From Caballeronia cordobensis (GTDB lineage Bacteria; Pseudomonadota; Gammaproteobacteria; Burkholderiales; Burkholderiaceae), in the NCBI RefSeq assembly GCF_001544575.2, contig NZ_FCNY02000003.1, positions 186,001 to 250,000 of the forward strand: a DNA stretch of 64,000 bases, given 5' to 3'. This document shows, one piece after another, positions 35,712-45,616 of this stretch (the first letter of the stretch is position 1; each line of letters begins with the position of its first letter). The translations under genes and the position numbers were made by a program. A model generated the notes under the pieces. That model made no database searches, was not told the origin of the DNA, and saw only the letters and a program-made list of their open reading frames with translations.

Positions 35712-35815
35712 CTGATTTTCGAATACCAGAGTTGTTTATTCGTGATTTTACGATAGCGGTTCAGCTTTCTATACTGCGCAAAAAACAATGCCCCGAACCT
35801 GGAGACACGCCCCTC
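35712..35815. promoter_or_regulatory. Divergent control region before the indolepyruvate oxidoreductase gene
   Basis: AT-richer gap of ~104 bp between the LysR and oxidoreductase starts. CTGGAGACACGCCCCTC gives a GGAGA ribosome site 11 bases before the ATG at 35816 and supports that start over a longer frame from 35732. TTTCGAATACCAGAGTTGTTTATTCG (about 35716-35741) is where a LysR operator would be expected; no definite motif is claimed. Confidence 0.4.
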
Positions 35816-38800
35816 ATGAACGCACCCGATCGCGCCGCGCTGGCCGCAGCAACCGATGTTTCCCTAGACGATAAATACACGCTGGAGAAAGGCCGCGTCT
35901 ACATCAGCGGCACGCAGGCGCTCGTGCGCCTGCCGATGTTGCAAAAAGCGCGCGACCGCCGTGCCGGACTGAATACGGCGGGCTTCATTTCGGGCTATCG
36001 CGGCTCGCCGCTCGGCGCGCTCGATCAGTCGCTATGGAAGGCGAAGCAGCATCTGAAAGACAACGACATCGTGTTTCAGCCGGGCGTCAACGAAGATCTC
36101 GCGGCAACGTCGATCTGGGGCACGCAGCAGGTGAATCTGTGGCCGGGCGCGACGCGCGACGGCGTGTTCGGCATGTGGTACGGCAAAGGGCCGGGCGTGG
36201 ATCGCACGGGCGATGTGTTCAAGCACGCCAACTCTGCCGGCACTGACAAGCACGGCGGCGTGCTCGTGCTCGCGGGCGACGACCACGCGGCGAAGTCCTC
36301 GTCGGTGGCGCATCAGTCGGATCATGCGTTCATCGCGGCGGGCATTCCGGTGCTGTATCCGTCGAACGTGCAGGAATATCTCGATTACGGTCTGCATGGC
36401 TGGGCCATGAGCCGTTACTCCGGCCTGTGGGTCGCGATGAAATGCGTGACCGACGTGGTCGAATCGACGGCGTCGATCGATCTCGATCCGGACCGCGTGG
36501 AGATCGTCACACCGGCCGATTACGCGATGCCCGCGGAAGGTCTCAACATTCGCTGGCCCGATTCGCCGCTTGCACAGGAAGCGCGCCTGCTCGACGAGAA
36601 GTGGTACGCCGCGCTGGCCTATGTGCGCGCGAACAAGCTCAATCGCGTGGTGCTCGATTCGGACAAGCCGCGCTTTGGCATCATCACGGCGGGCAAGGCG
36701 TATCTCGACGTGCGTCAGGCGCTCGTCGATCTCGGCCTCGACGATGAAACCTGCGCGCAGATCGGTCTGCGCGTGTTGAAGGTCGGCTGCGTGTGGCCGC
36801 TCGATGCACAGGACGCGCGCGCATTCGCCACGGGTCTCGAAGAAATTCTGGTCGTCGAAGAGAAGCGGCAGATTCTGGAATATGCGCTGAAGGAAGAACT
36901 GTATAACTGGCGCGAGGACGTGCGCCCGCGCATCTACGGCAAGTTCGACGAACGCGACAATGAAGGCGGCGAATGGTCCGTGCCGCGTGGCGACTGGCTA
37001 TTGCCCGCGCATTACGAGCTGTCGCCCGCGCTGATCGCAAAGGCCATCGCGCGCCGTCTCGCGCGCGCCGATCTTCCCGCCGATGTGCGCGCCCGCATGC
37101 TGGCACGCGTCGAAACCATCGAAGCGAAAGAACGTGAAGCGGTGAAGCCGCGCGTCGATGTCGAGCGCAAGCCGTGGTTCTGCTCGGGCTGCCCGCACAA
37201 CACGTCGACGCGCGTGCCCGAAGGCTCGCGCGCGCTCGCGGGCATCGGCTGCCATTACATGTCGATGTGGATGGACCGCAAGACCGAAACCTTCAGCCAG
37301 ATGGGCGGCGAGGGCGTCGCGTGGATCGGGCAGATGCATTTTTCCGGCGACAAGCACGTTTTCGTCAATCTCGGCGACGGCACGTACTTTCATTCGGGCC
37401 TGCTGGCGGTGCGCGCGGCGATCGCGGCGAACGCGAACATCACCTACAAGATTCTTTATAACGACGCCGTCGCGATGACCGGTGGCCAGCCCGTCGACGG
37501 CGTGCTGACCGTGCCGCAGATCGCGCATCAGGTCTATGCGGAAGGCGCGAAACGCATCGTCATCGTCACGGACGAGCCGCAGAAGTACGATGCGGGCGTC
37601 GCGCTGCCGGACGGCGTGAACGTGCATCATCGCGACGAGCTCGACCGCATTCAGCGCGAGTTGCGCGATACGCAAGGCACGACGATCCTCATCTACGATC
37701 AGACTTGCGCAACGGAGAAGCGCCGCCGCCGCAAGCGCGGCACGTATCCCGATCCGGCGCGCCGCGCGTTCATCAACGATGCCGTGTGCGAAGGCTGCGG
37801 CGACTGCTCGGTGCAGTCGAACTGCCTGTCCGTCGAGCCGATGGACACGCCGCTCGGCACGAAGCGCAAGATCAATCAGTCGTCGTGCAACAAGGACTTT
37901 TCGTGCGTGAAGGGCTTCTGCCCGAGCTTCGTGACGGCGGAAGGCGCGCAGGTTCGCAAGCCCCGGGCGTCGAAGGAAACCAAGCCCGACTTCGATAAGC
38001 TGCCGTCGCCTTCATTGCCCGCGCTATCGAAGCCTTACGGCATTCTCGTGACGGGCGTGGGCGGCACGGGCGTCGTGACGATCGGCGGATTGATCGGCAT
38101 GGCGGCGCATATCGAGCGCAAGGGCGTCACGGTGCTGGACATGGCAGGCCTCGCGCAGAAGGGCGGCGCGGTCCTGAGTCACGTGCAGATCGCGCCGGAG
38201 CCTCGCGCCCTGCACGCCACGCGTATCGCGACGGGCGAAGCGCGGCTCGTGATCGGTTGCGATGCGATCGTGTCGGCCTCCAACGACGTGCTCTCGCGCA
38301 CCCGAAACGGCGTGACGCAGGCGGCGATCAACAGCGGCGCGACGCCGACCGCCGGTTTCGTCACGGACGCGAACTGGACCTTTCCGGCCGCGCAGACGGA
38401 GCAGGCGCTACAGGACAGCATCGGCGCGGGCTGCGCATTCATCGACGCCAACGCGCTCGCGCTCAAACTGCTCGGCGACACGATCTATTCGAATCCGCTG
38501 CTGCTGGGCTTTGCATGGCAGAAGGGCTGGCTGCCGCTCGAACTCGCGAGCCTGAAGCGCGCGATCGAACTGAACAATGTTGCCGTCGAGAAGAACGTGC
38601 TCGCGTTCAACTGGGGACGCTTCGTTGCCCAGCATGGCGTGGGCGAGCTCATCAAGCCCGCGCAACATGCGATCGTGATGAAGATGCCCGAGTCGCTGGA
38701 AAACGTGATTGCGACACGCGAGACCTTGCTTACGGCGTATCAAAGCGAAGCGTATGCGCGTTCGTATCGCAGCGTGGTCGAGCGCATCCGCGAGAAAGAG

Positions 38801-39355
38801 AAGTCGCTGAACCCGAAGCTGCCGTTGACGCGCGCGGTTGCGAAGAATCTCGCGAAGCTCATGGCCTACAAGGACGAGTACGAAGTCGCGCGCCTCTATG
38901 CCGACCCCGCCTATCTCGACAAGCTGCGCGAACAGTTCGAAGGCGAGCCGGGCCGCGATTACAAGCTCATGTTCCATCTCGCGCCGCCGCTCTTCGCCAA
39001 GCATGACGAGCACGGCCATCTCGTGAAGCAGCGCTTCGGCGCGTGGATGCTGCCCGCATTCCGCGTGCTCGCGAAGATGAAGGGCTTGCGCGGCACGTCG
39101 CTCGACGTGTTCGGCAAGACGGAAGAGCGCCGCACGGAGCGCGCGATGATCGCGGATTACATCGCGCTCGTCGATGAATTCTGCGCGACGCTCGATGCCG
39201 ACCGTTTCGACACCGCGCTGCAACTCGCGAGGCTGCCCGACGAAATCCGCGGCTTCGGCCATGTGAAGGCGCGCAACATGGCGGCGGTTGCAAGCAAGCG
39301 CGAGCGTCTGATCGGACGTTATCGCGCGCCGGTGGAGTTGGCCGCGACGGCCTGA
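35816..39355 (+). CDS. Indolepyruvate ferredoxin oxidoreductase family protein (fused)
   Basis: 1179 residues, the single-chain bacterial form. N-terminal pyruvate-ferredoxin-type domain (YISGTQALVRLPMLQKARDR, NEDLAATSIWGTQQ), thiamine diphosphate domain with LGDGTYFHSGLLAVRAAI and a later YNDAV (the GDG...N motif), a ferredoxin-like cysteine cluster (CEGCGDCSVQSNC, SSCNKDFSC), and a C-terminal gamma domain with GVGGTGVVTIGGLIGMAAHI. The family oxidatively decarboxylates aryl-2-oxoacids to aryl-acetyl-CoA using ferredoxin or another carrier; in beta-proteobacteria it supports aromatic amino acid or related catabolism. The stop overlaps the GbpR-type LysR gene by 37 bp, convergent. Confidence 0.93.
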   Translation: MNAPDRAALAAATDVSLDDKYTLEKGRVYISGTQALVRLPMLQKARDRRAGLNTAGFISGYRGSPLGALDQSLWKAKQHLKDNDIVFQPGVNEDLAATSIWGTQQVNLWPGATRDGVFGMWYGKGPGVDRTGDVFKHANSAGTDKHGGVLVLAGDDHAAKSSSVAHQSDHAFIAAGIPVLYPSNVQEYLDYGLHGWAMSRYSGLWVAMKCVTDVVESTASIDLDPDRVEIVTPADYAMPAEGLNIRWPDSPLAQEARLLDEKWYAALAYVRANKLNRVVLDSDKPRFGIITAGKAYLDVRQALVDLGLDDETCAQIGLRVLKVGCVWPLDAQDARAFATGLEEILVVEEKRQILEYALKEELYNWREDVRPRIYGKFDERDNEGGEWSVPRGDWLLPAHYELSPALIAKAIARRLARADLPADVRARMLARVETIEAKEREAVKPRVDVERKPWFCSGCPHNTSTRVPEGSRALAGIGCHYMSMWMDRKTETFSQMGGEGVAWIGQMHFSGDKHVFVNLGDGTYFHSGLLAVRAAIAANANITYKILYNDAVAMTGGQPVDGVLTVPQIAHQVYAEGAKRIVIVTDEPQKYDAGVALPDGVNVHHRDELDRIQRELRDTQGTTILIYDQTCATEKRRRRKRGTYPDPARRAFINDAVCEGCGDCSVQSNCLSVEPMDTPLGTKRKINQSSCNKDFSCVKGFCPSFVTAEGAQVRKPRASKETKPDFDKLPSPSLPALSKPYGILVTGVGGTGVVTIGGLIGMAAHIERKGVTVLDMAGLAQKGGAVLSHVQIAPEPRALHATRIATGEARLVIGCDAIVSASNDVLSRTRNGVTQAAINSGATPTAGFVTDANWTFPAAQTEQALQDSIGAGCAFIDANALALKLLGDTIYSNPLLLGFAWQKGWLPLELASLKRAIELNNVAVEKNVLAFNWGRFVAQHGVGELIKPAQHAIVMKMPESLENVIATRETLLTAYQSEAYARSYRSVVERIREKEKSLNPKLPLTRAVAKNLAKLMAYKDEYEVARLYADPAYLDKLREQFEGEPGRDYKLMFHLAPPLFAKHDEHGHLVKQRFGAWMLPAFRVLAKMKGLRGTSLDVFGKTEERRTERAMIADYIALVDEFCATLDADRFDTALQLARLPDEIRGFGHVKARNMAAVASKRERLIGRYRAPVELAATA

Positions 39356-40296
39356 GCGCCGTACACCTCGCGGGCGGCGGCGCGTAACGCATCGACCATG
39401 ACTTCCGTGGCCGGTGTGAAGAGCCGGTCCGCCCGCGTGACGATGCCGAAGTCGTCCATCTGGCAATCCATCGGCAGCGGCAGCATGTCGACGATGCCAT
39501 GCCGCGCGTAATACAGCGCGACGTCTTCCGCCACGACGGCGATCATGTCGCTCTGTTCCAGCACTTGCGTGATGAAGAGAATCGCCGCCGTCTCGACGAC
39601 ATTCGACGGCGGCGCGAGGCTCGCGCGCTGGAACATCAGTTCGAAGCGATGCCGCAACACGCTGCCCGCGGGCGGCACGAGCCACGCCGCATCGCGCACG
39701 CCGCTCAATGTGAGCGCCTTCTCCTTCAGCAACGGATGCCCCGCGCGCACGACCGCGCGCACCGGCTCGCCCGCAAGCTGCTCATAACGCAGCCGCACCT
39801 TGTCATGCTCGACCGAGAGCCGGCCGATGACGATATCGAGCTTTTCCTGCGCGAGCCGTTCGAGCAGCACGTTGCTCGTATCGATCTCGACGGAAATGCG
39901 GATATCCGCGTGCGCGCGCTTCACGGCGGCGACCGCGGCGGGCAAAAGCCGCACGCCCGGCGAGGTGATCGCGCCGAGCGCCACATGGCCGAGCCGTCCC
40001 GACGCGAGCGCGACGAGTTCTTCCTGAGCCTGATCCAGACTGCCGAGCACGGCGCGCGCGTGACGAATCATCGCGTCGCCATACAACGTCGCGCGCACGC
40101 CGCGCGGTTCGCGCTCGAATAGCGCCACGCCGAGCGTTTCTTCCAGCTCGCGCAAGAGCTTCGACGCGGCGGGCTGCGTCATGTTCAGCACGGCCGCCGC
40201 GCGATGAATATTGCCTTCCTCCGCCAGCGCGACGATCAGCAGAAGCTGCCGCGTCTTCAGGCGATTGCGCACATACCAGGGACTGGGATTCAGCAT
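39319..40296 (-). CDS. LysR family regulator, GbpR-type (sugar operon regulator)
   Basis: 325 residues from MLNPSPWYVRNRLKTRQLLL. HTH in EEGNIHRAAAVLNMTQPAASKLLRELEETLGVALFEREPRGVRAT, followed by GHVALGAITSPGVRLLPAAVAAVK and SVEHDKVRLRYEQLAGEPVRAVV. This matches the GbpR/galactose-binding-protein-regulator subgroup that controls sugar-acid and ABC sugar operons. Divergent from the arabinonate dehydratase gene, so it is the likely regulator of the arabinose operon. Its 3' end overlaps the oxidoreductase gene by 37 bp. Confidence 0.9.
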   Translation of the reverse strand: MLNPSPWYVRNRLKTRQLLLIVALAEEGNIHRAAAVLNMTQPAASKLLRELEETLGVALFEREPRGVRATLYGDAMIRHARAVLGSLDQAQEELVALASGRLGHVALGAITSPGVRLLPAAVAAVKRAHADIRISVEIDTSNVLLERLAQEKLDIVIGRLSVEHDKVRLRYEQLAGEPVRAVVRAGHPLLKEKALTLSGVRDAAWLVPPAGSVLRHRFELMFQRASLAPPSNVVETAAILFITQVLEQSDMIAVVAEDVALYYARHGIVDMLPLPMDCQMDDFGIVTRADRLFTPATEVMVDALRAAAREVYGAQAVAANSTGAR

Positions 40297-40305
40297 GTAG
40301 GGGTT

Positions 40306-40327
40306 TATACGAATGCTGGTTTGTATA
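40306..40327. promoter_or_regulatory. Inverted repeat, candidate GbpR operator
   Basis: TATAC-N12-GTATA lies between the divergent LysR start (40296) and the arabinonate dehydratase start (40413). It contains the T-N11-A style symmetry LysR proteins recognise and starts just 10 bp upstream of the regulator gene. The sequence shows the repeat; its function is inferred. Confidence 0.45.
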
Positions 40328-40412
40328 TCGATAACGTCCAACTTTTCATTAGTCCATTATCTCGCGGCCTTTTAGACTTCGCCAAATCGAATTTTTGACG
40401 GGGATGAAACCG

Positions 40413-42146
40413 ATGGCCGCATCGAAGCCCAAGCTGCGCTCCGCGCAATGGTTCGGCACCAACGACAAGAACGGCTTCATGTATCGAAGCTGGATGAAGA
40501 ACCAGGGCATTCCGGATCACGAGTTCGATGGCCGGCCGGTCATCGGCATTTGCAATACGTGGTCCGAGCTCACGCCGTGCAACGCGCACTTTCGCAAGAT
40601 CGCGGAGCACGTGAAGCGCGGCGTCTATGAGGCGGGCGGCTTTCCCGTCGAGTTTCCGGTGTTCTCCAACGGCGAATCGAATCTGCGCCCGACGGCGATG
40701 CTTACGCGCAATCTCGCCGCGATGGACGTCGAGGAAGCGATTCGCGGCAATCCCATCGACGCGGTCGTGCTGCTCACCGGTTGCGACAAGACCACGCCCG
40801 CGCTCCTGATGGGCGCGGCAAGCTGTGACGTTCCCGCGATCGTCGTGACGGGCGGCCCGATGCTCAACGGCAAGCTCGATGGCAAGAACATCGGCTCGGG
40901 CACGGCGGTGTGGCAACTGCATGAGTCGCTGAAGGCCGGCGAGATCGATCTGCATCAGTTTCTTTCCGCCGAAGCGGGCATGTCGCGCTCGGCGGGCACC
41001 TGCAACACGATGGGCACCGCGTCCACGATGGCCTGCATGGCCGAAGCGCTCGGCACGTCGCTGCCGCACAATGCCGCGATTCCCGCCGTCGATTCGCGCC
41101 GCTACGTGCTGGCGCATATGTCGGGCATCCGCATCGTGGAGATGGCGCTCGAAGGGCTGACGCTCTCGAAGATTCTCACGCGCGAGGCGTTCGAAAACGC
41201 GATCCGCACGAACGCCGCGATCGGCGGCTCGACCAACGCGGTCATTCACCTGAAGGCGATCGCGGGGCGCATCGGCGTGCCGCTCGAACTGGAAGACTGG
41301 ACGCGCATCGGCCGCGACACGCCCACCATCGTCGATCTGATGCCCTCGGGCCGCTTCCTCATGGAAGAGTTCTATTACGCGGGCGGCCTGCCTGCCGTGC
41401 TGCGGCGTCTGGGCGAAGCCAAGCTGATTCCGCATCCGGATGCGCTCACGGTGAACGGCAAGTCGCTGTGGGAGAACGTGAAGAGCGCGCCCATCACCGA
41501 CAACGAAGTGATTCGCACGCTCGACAATCCGTTGATCGACGACGGCGGCATTCGCATTCTGCGCGGCAATCTCGCGCCGCGCGGCGCGGTGCTGAAGCCT
41601 TCCGCGGCGAGCCCCGAATTGCTCAAGCATCGCGGCCGCGCGGTCGTGTTCGAGAACCTGGAGCACTACAAAGAGCGCATCGTCGACGAATCGCTCGATG
41701 TCGACAAGCACTCCGTGCTCGTGTTGAAGAACTGCGGGCCGAAGGGTTATCCCGGCATGGCCGAAGTCGGCAACATGGGCCTGCCGCCCAAGCTCCTGCG
41801 TCAGGGCGTGAAGGACATGGTGCGCATCTCGGACGCACGCATGAGCGGCACCGCTTACGGCACGGTGGTGCTGCACGTCGCGCCGGAAGCGGCGGCGGGC
41901 GGACCGCTTGCGGCAGTGCGCGACGGCGACTGGATCGAGCTCGACTGCGATGCCGGCACGCTTCATCTCGACATCAGCGATGAAGAGCTCGCGCGCCGCA
42001 TGAGCGATCGCGAGCCGCCGCGCAAGCACGGCGAGGGCGGCTATCAGCGGCTTTATGTCGATCACGTTCTGCAGGCGGATGAAGGCTGCGACCTCGACTT
42101 TCTCGTCGGCAAGCGCGGCGCGGCCGTGCCCCGGCATTCGCATTGA
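40413..42146 (+). CDS. L-arabinonate dehydratase (IlvD/Edd family)
   Basis: 577 residues from MAASKPKLRSAQWFG; GGGGA lies 8 bases before this ATG, while a TTG at 40395 and ATG at 40404 are alternative starts. IlvD/Edd fold enzyme with the Fe-S/Mg ligands in LTGCDKTTPALLMGAASCDV and SAGTCNTMGTASTMACMAEA. The FGTNDKNGFMYRSWMKNQG start is typical for sugar-acid dehydratases of the arabinonate/xylonate/fuconate class. In the non-phosphorylative L-arabinose pathway it turns L-arabinonate into L-2-keto-3-deoxyarabonate. First gene of the operon with the KDA dehydratase, dehydrogenase and AraFGH genes. The D-fuconate/galactonate alternatives cannot be excluded. Confidence 0.9.
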   Translation: MAASKPKLRSAQWFGTNDKNGFMYRSWMKNQGIPDHEFDGRPVIGICNTWSELTPCNAHFRKIAEHVKRGVYEAGGFPVEFPVFSNGESNLRPTAMLTRNLAAMDVEEAIRGNPIDAVVLLTGCDKTTPALLMGAASCDVPAIVVTGGPMLNGKLDGKNIGSGTAVWQLHESLKAGEIDLHQFLSAEAGMSRSAGTCNTMGTASTMACMAEALGTSLPHNAAIPAVDSRRYVLAHMSGIRIVEMALEGLTLSKILTREAFENAIRTNAAIGGSTNAVIHLKAIAGRIGVPLELEDWTRIGRDTPTIVDLMPSGRFLMEEFYYAGGLPAVLRRLGEAKLIPHPDALTVNGKSLWENVKSAPITDNEVIRTLDNPLIDDGGIRILRGNLAPRGAVLKPSAASPELLKHRGRAVVFENLEHYKERIVDESLDVDKHSVLVLKNCGPKGYPGMAEVGNMGLPPKLLRQGVKDMVRISDARMSGTAYGTVVLHVAPEAAAGGPLAAVRDGDWIELDCDAGTLHLDISDEELARRMSDREPPRKHGEGGYQRLYVDHVLQADEGCDLDFLVGKRGAAVPRHSH

Positions 42147-42218
42147 AAACTCCCAAAAGAACCTGAGAGCGTTGTTATCGTGCGCGTCGCATGGCTAAAT
42201 CGGGGACTCTTGAAACGA

Positions 42219-42238
42219 ACCGGCACGCCGATGCCGGT
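42219..42238 (+). promoter_or_regulatory. Hairpin in the leader of the MFS gene
   Basis: ACCGGCA, loop CGCCGA, TGCCGGT gives a perfect 7-bp stem in the 119-bp gap between the dehydratase stop and the MFS start, 28 bp before the ATG at 42266. No T-run follows, so it is more likely an mRNA processing or stability element, or an attenuating structure, than a terminator. Confidence 0.4.
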
Positions 42239-42265
42239 CGAGATTGTCGATAGATAGGAGACCCT

Positions 42266-43612
42266 ATGAATACGGAAAACGCGGCCGCGCTGGAACGCGC
42301 CGCACCCGGCACGGATCGCGCGATCGATCATCCGGACGCGAGCGAGCGCCGCATCATCGGATTGCTGGTGCGCAAGCTGTTGCCGTTTCTCGCGCTGATC
42401 TACGTGGTGGCCTACATCGACCGCACGGTCGTCGGCTTTGCCAAGCTGCACATGAATGCCGCGGTGGGCCTGAGCGATGCCGCCTATGGCCTCGGCGCGG
42501 GCCTCTTTTTCATCGGCTATTTCCTGTGCGAGGTGCCGAGCAATCTCGCGCTGGAGCGCTTCGGCGTGCGCGTGTGGTTCGCGCGCATTCTCGCGACGTG
42601 GGGCGTGATCACGATGGCGATGGCGCTCACGCGCGGCCCGATGAGCTTCTACGCGCTGCGCTTTCTGCTCGGCGCGGCGGAGGCGGGGCTGTATCCCGGC
42701 ATCCTGTATTACTTCACGAAGTGGTTTCCGCTGCGTCAGCGTGCGCGCATCATCGGCTTGCTGATGCTGGCACAACCGATCTCCGGCATCGTCACCGGGC
42801 CGGTCGCCGGCTGGCTGCTGTCCACGCATGGCGTCTTCGGCATGTCGAACTGGCAGACCCTGTTCGTCGTGAGCGGCCTGCCCGCCGTGCTGCTCGCGCT
42901 GCCGACCTTGCGCGTGCTGCCCGAGTCGCCCGCGCATGCGCGCTGGCTCGCGCCGGCGGATCGCGCGTGGATCGAGCGCAAGCTGGCCGAGGACCGCGCA
43001 GCCTACGCGCTGAAAGCGCACGGCAATCCGCTCGCGACGCTGAAGGACCGGCGCGTGCTGCTGCTCGCGTTGCTGTTCCTGCCGTTTCCGCTCGCGATTT
43101 ACGGCCTTTCGCTGTGGCTTCCGACGATCATCAAGAGCTTCGGCGTCACCGATTCGATGACGGGCCTGCTCTCCGCTGTGCCGTATCTCTTCGCCGTAGT
43201 CGGGCTGTGCATCGTGCCGCGTCACTCCGACAGGAAGCGGGAACGCTATGGCCATATCGTCGCGGTGACGAGCTTCGGCGCGTTGATGCTGGCGGGCAGC
43301 GCATGGGCGGGCAGCGCGCCGTTGCAGTTCGCGTTCATATGCCTCGCCGCGTTCTCGCTGTATGCGATTCAGCCGGTCGTGTGGGCATTGCCGGGGCAAT
43401 TTCTGACCGGTGCGAGCGCGGCTGTCGGCATCGCGACGATCAATTCCATCGGCAATCTCGGCGGCTATTTCGGGCCCGCGGGCATCGGCTTCATCAAGGA
43501 TCGCACGGGCCATCTCGCGGACGGCCTCTACTTTCTGGCGGCGATGCTGTTCGTGGCGGTCGTCGTCACCTTCGTCGTGCGCCGCGCGCTCGACCGGCCG
43601 CGCGCCCGATGA
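42266..43612 (+). CDS. MFS transporter, anion:cation symporter (ACS) type
   Basis: 448 residues with twelve helices. KLLPFLALIYVVAYIDRTVVGFAKLHM is the start signature of the ACS/tartrate-phthalate group, and ARILATWGVITMAMALTRGP followed by LLGAAEAGLYPGILYY and YFTKWFPLRQRARIIG are conserved in it. ATAGGAGA precedes the ATG. Family members import organic acids such as tartrate, galactonate or glucarate, so here it may take up L-arabinonate or a related sugar acid while AraFGH imports the free sugar (inference). Followed by the KDA dehydratase gene at 43652. Confidence 0.9.
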   Translation: MNTENAAALERAAPGTDRAIDHPDASERRIIGLLVRKLLPFLALIYVVAYIDRTVVGFAKLHMNAAVGLSDAAYGLGAGLFFIGYFLCEVPSNLALERFGVRVWFARILATWGVITMAMALTRGPMSFYALRFLLGAAEAGLYPGILYYFTKWFPLRQRARIIGLLMLAQPISGIVTGPVAGWLLSTHGVFGMSNWQTLFVVSGLPAVLLALPTLRVLPESPAHARWLAPADRAWIERKLAEDRAAYALKAHGNPLATLKDRRVLLLALLFLPFPLAIYGLSLWLPTIIKSFGVTDSMTGLLSAVPYLFAVVGLCIVPRHSDRKRERYGHIVAVTSFGALMLAGSAWAGSAPLQFAFICLAAFSLYAIQPVVWALPGQFLTGASAAVGIATINSIGNLGGYFGPAGIGFIKDRTGHLADGLYFLAAMLFVAVVVTFVVRRALDRPRAR

Positions 43613-43651
43613 ACCCATGAGATTCCCATTCAATTCACTCTGGACGCCAGC

Positions 43652-44581
43652 ATGACGAGCCTCGCCCATCCACGCTATCGCGGCATCTTCCCGGTCGTGC
43701 CGACGACCTTCACCGAATCCGGCGAACTCGATCTGGAAAGCCAGAAGCGCGCGGTCGATTTCATGATCGATGCAGGCTCGGACGGCCTCGCGATTCTCGC
43801 AAATTTCTCCGAGCAGTTCTCGCTCGCCGACGATGAGCGCGACACGCTCACGCGCGTCATTCTCGAACACGTCGCGGGCCGAGTGCCGGTGATCGTCACG
43901 ACATCGCATTACGGCACGCGCGTGTGCATCGAGCGCAGCCGGCGCGCGCAGGAACTCGGTGCCGCGATGATCATGGCCATGCCGCCGTATCACGGCGCGA
44001 CGTTCCGGGTGCCCGAAGCCGCTATTTACGCGTTCTATGCGCGTCTTTCGGATGCCCTGACCATTCCGATCATGATCCAGGACGCGCCGGCCGCGGGTAC
44101 GCCGCTGTCCGCGCCGTTTCTTGCGCGCATGGCTCGCGAGATCGAACAGGTGTCGTACTTCAAGATCGAGACGCCGGGCGCGGCGAACAAGCTGCGCGAA
44201 TTGATTCAACTCGGCGGCGAGGCGATCGAAGGACCGTGGGACGGCGAAGAAGCGATCACGCTGCTCGCCGATCTCAACGCGGGCGCGACCGGTTCGATGA
44301 CAGGCGGCGGCTTCCCCGATGGCATTCGTCCGATCATCGAAGCACATCGCAACGGGCGCATCGACGAAGCATTCGAGCTGTATCGGCGCTGGCTTCCGCT
44401 CATCAATCACGAGAACCGGCAAGCGGGCCTGCTCGCGGCGAAGGCGCTGATGAAGGAGGGCGGCGTGATCGCATGCGATGCGCCGCGTCATCCGCTGCCC
44501 GCGATGGGCCGCGAAACGCGCGATGAGCTGATCGCCATTGCGCGACGTCTCGATCCGCTGGTGTTGCGCTGGGCGCGATAG
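43652..44581 (+). CDS. L-2-keto-3-deoxyarabonate dehydratase (DapA superfamily)
   Basis: 309 residues. TIM-barrel class I aldolase-type enzyme: RYRGIFPVVPTTFTESGELD start, Schiff-base Lys in YFKIETPGAANKL, ITLLADLNAGATGSMTGGG. It closely follows characterised L-KDA dehydratases, which convert 2-keto-3-deoxyarabonate to 2-oxoglutarate semialdehyde. Length fits the family. It lies between the sugar-acid MFS and the sugar dehydrogenase genes. The next enzyme, 2-oxoglutarate semialdehyde dehydrogenase, is not encoded here. Confidence 0.92.
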   Translation: MTSLAHPRYRGIFPVVPTTFTESGELDLESQKRAVDFMIDAGSDGLAILANFSEQFSLADDERDTLTRVILEHVAGRVPVIVTTSHYGTRVCIERSRRAQELGAAMIMAMPPYHGATFRVPEAAIYAFYARLSDALTIPIMIQDAPAAGTPLSAPFLARMAREIEQVSYFKIETPGAANKLRELIQLGGEAIEGPWDGEEAITLLADLNAGATGSMTGGGFPDGIRPIIEAHRNGRIDEAFELYRRWLPLINHENRQAGLLAAKALMKEGGVIACDAPRHPLPAMGRETRDELIAIARRLDPLVLRWAR

Positions 44582-45568
<987 letters not shown>

Positions 45569-45616
45569 CAGCACCCGCATCACCGACACAAAAGCCAACA
45601 CAAGGAGACATACGAC

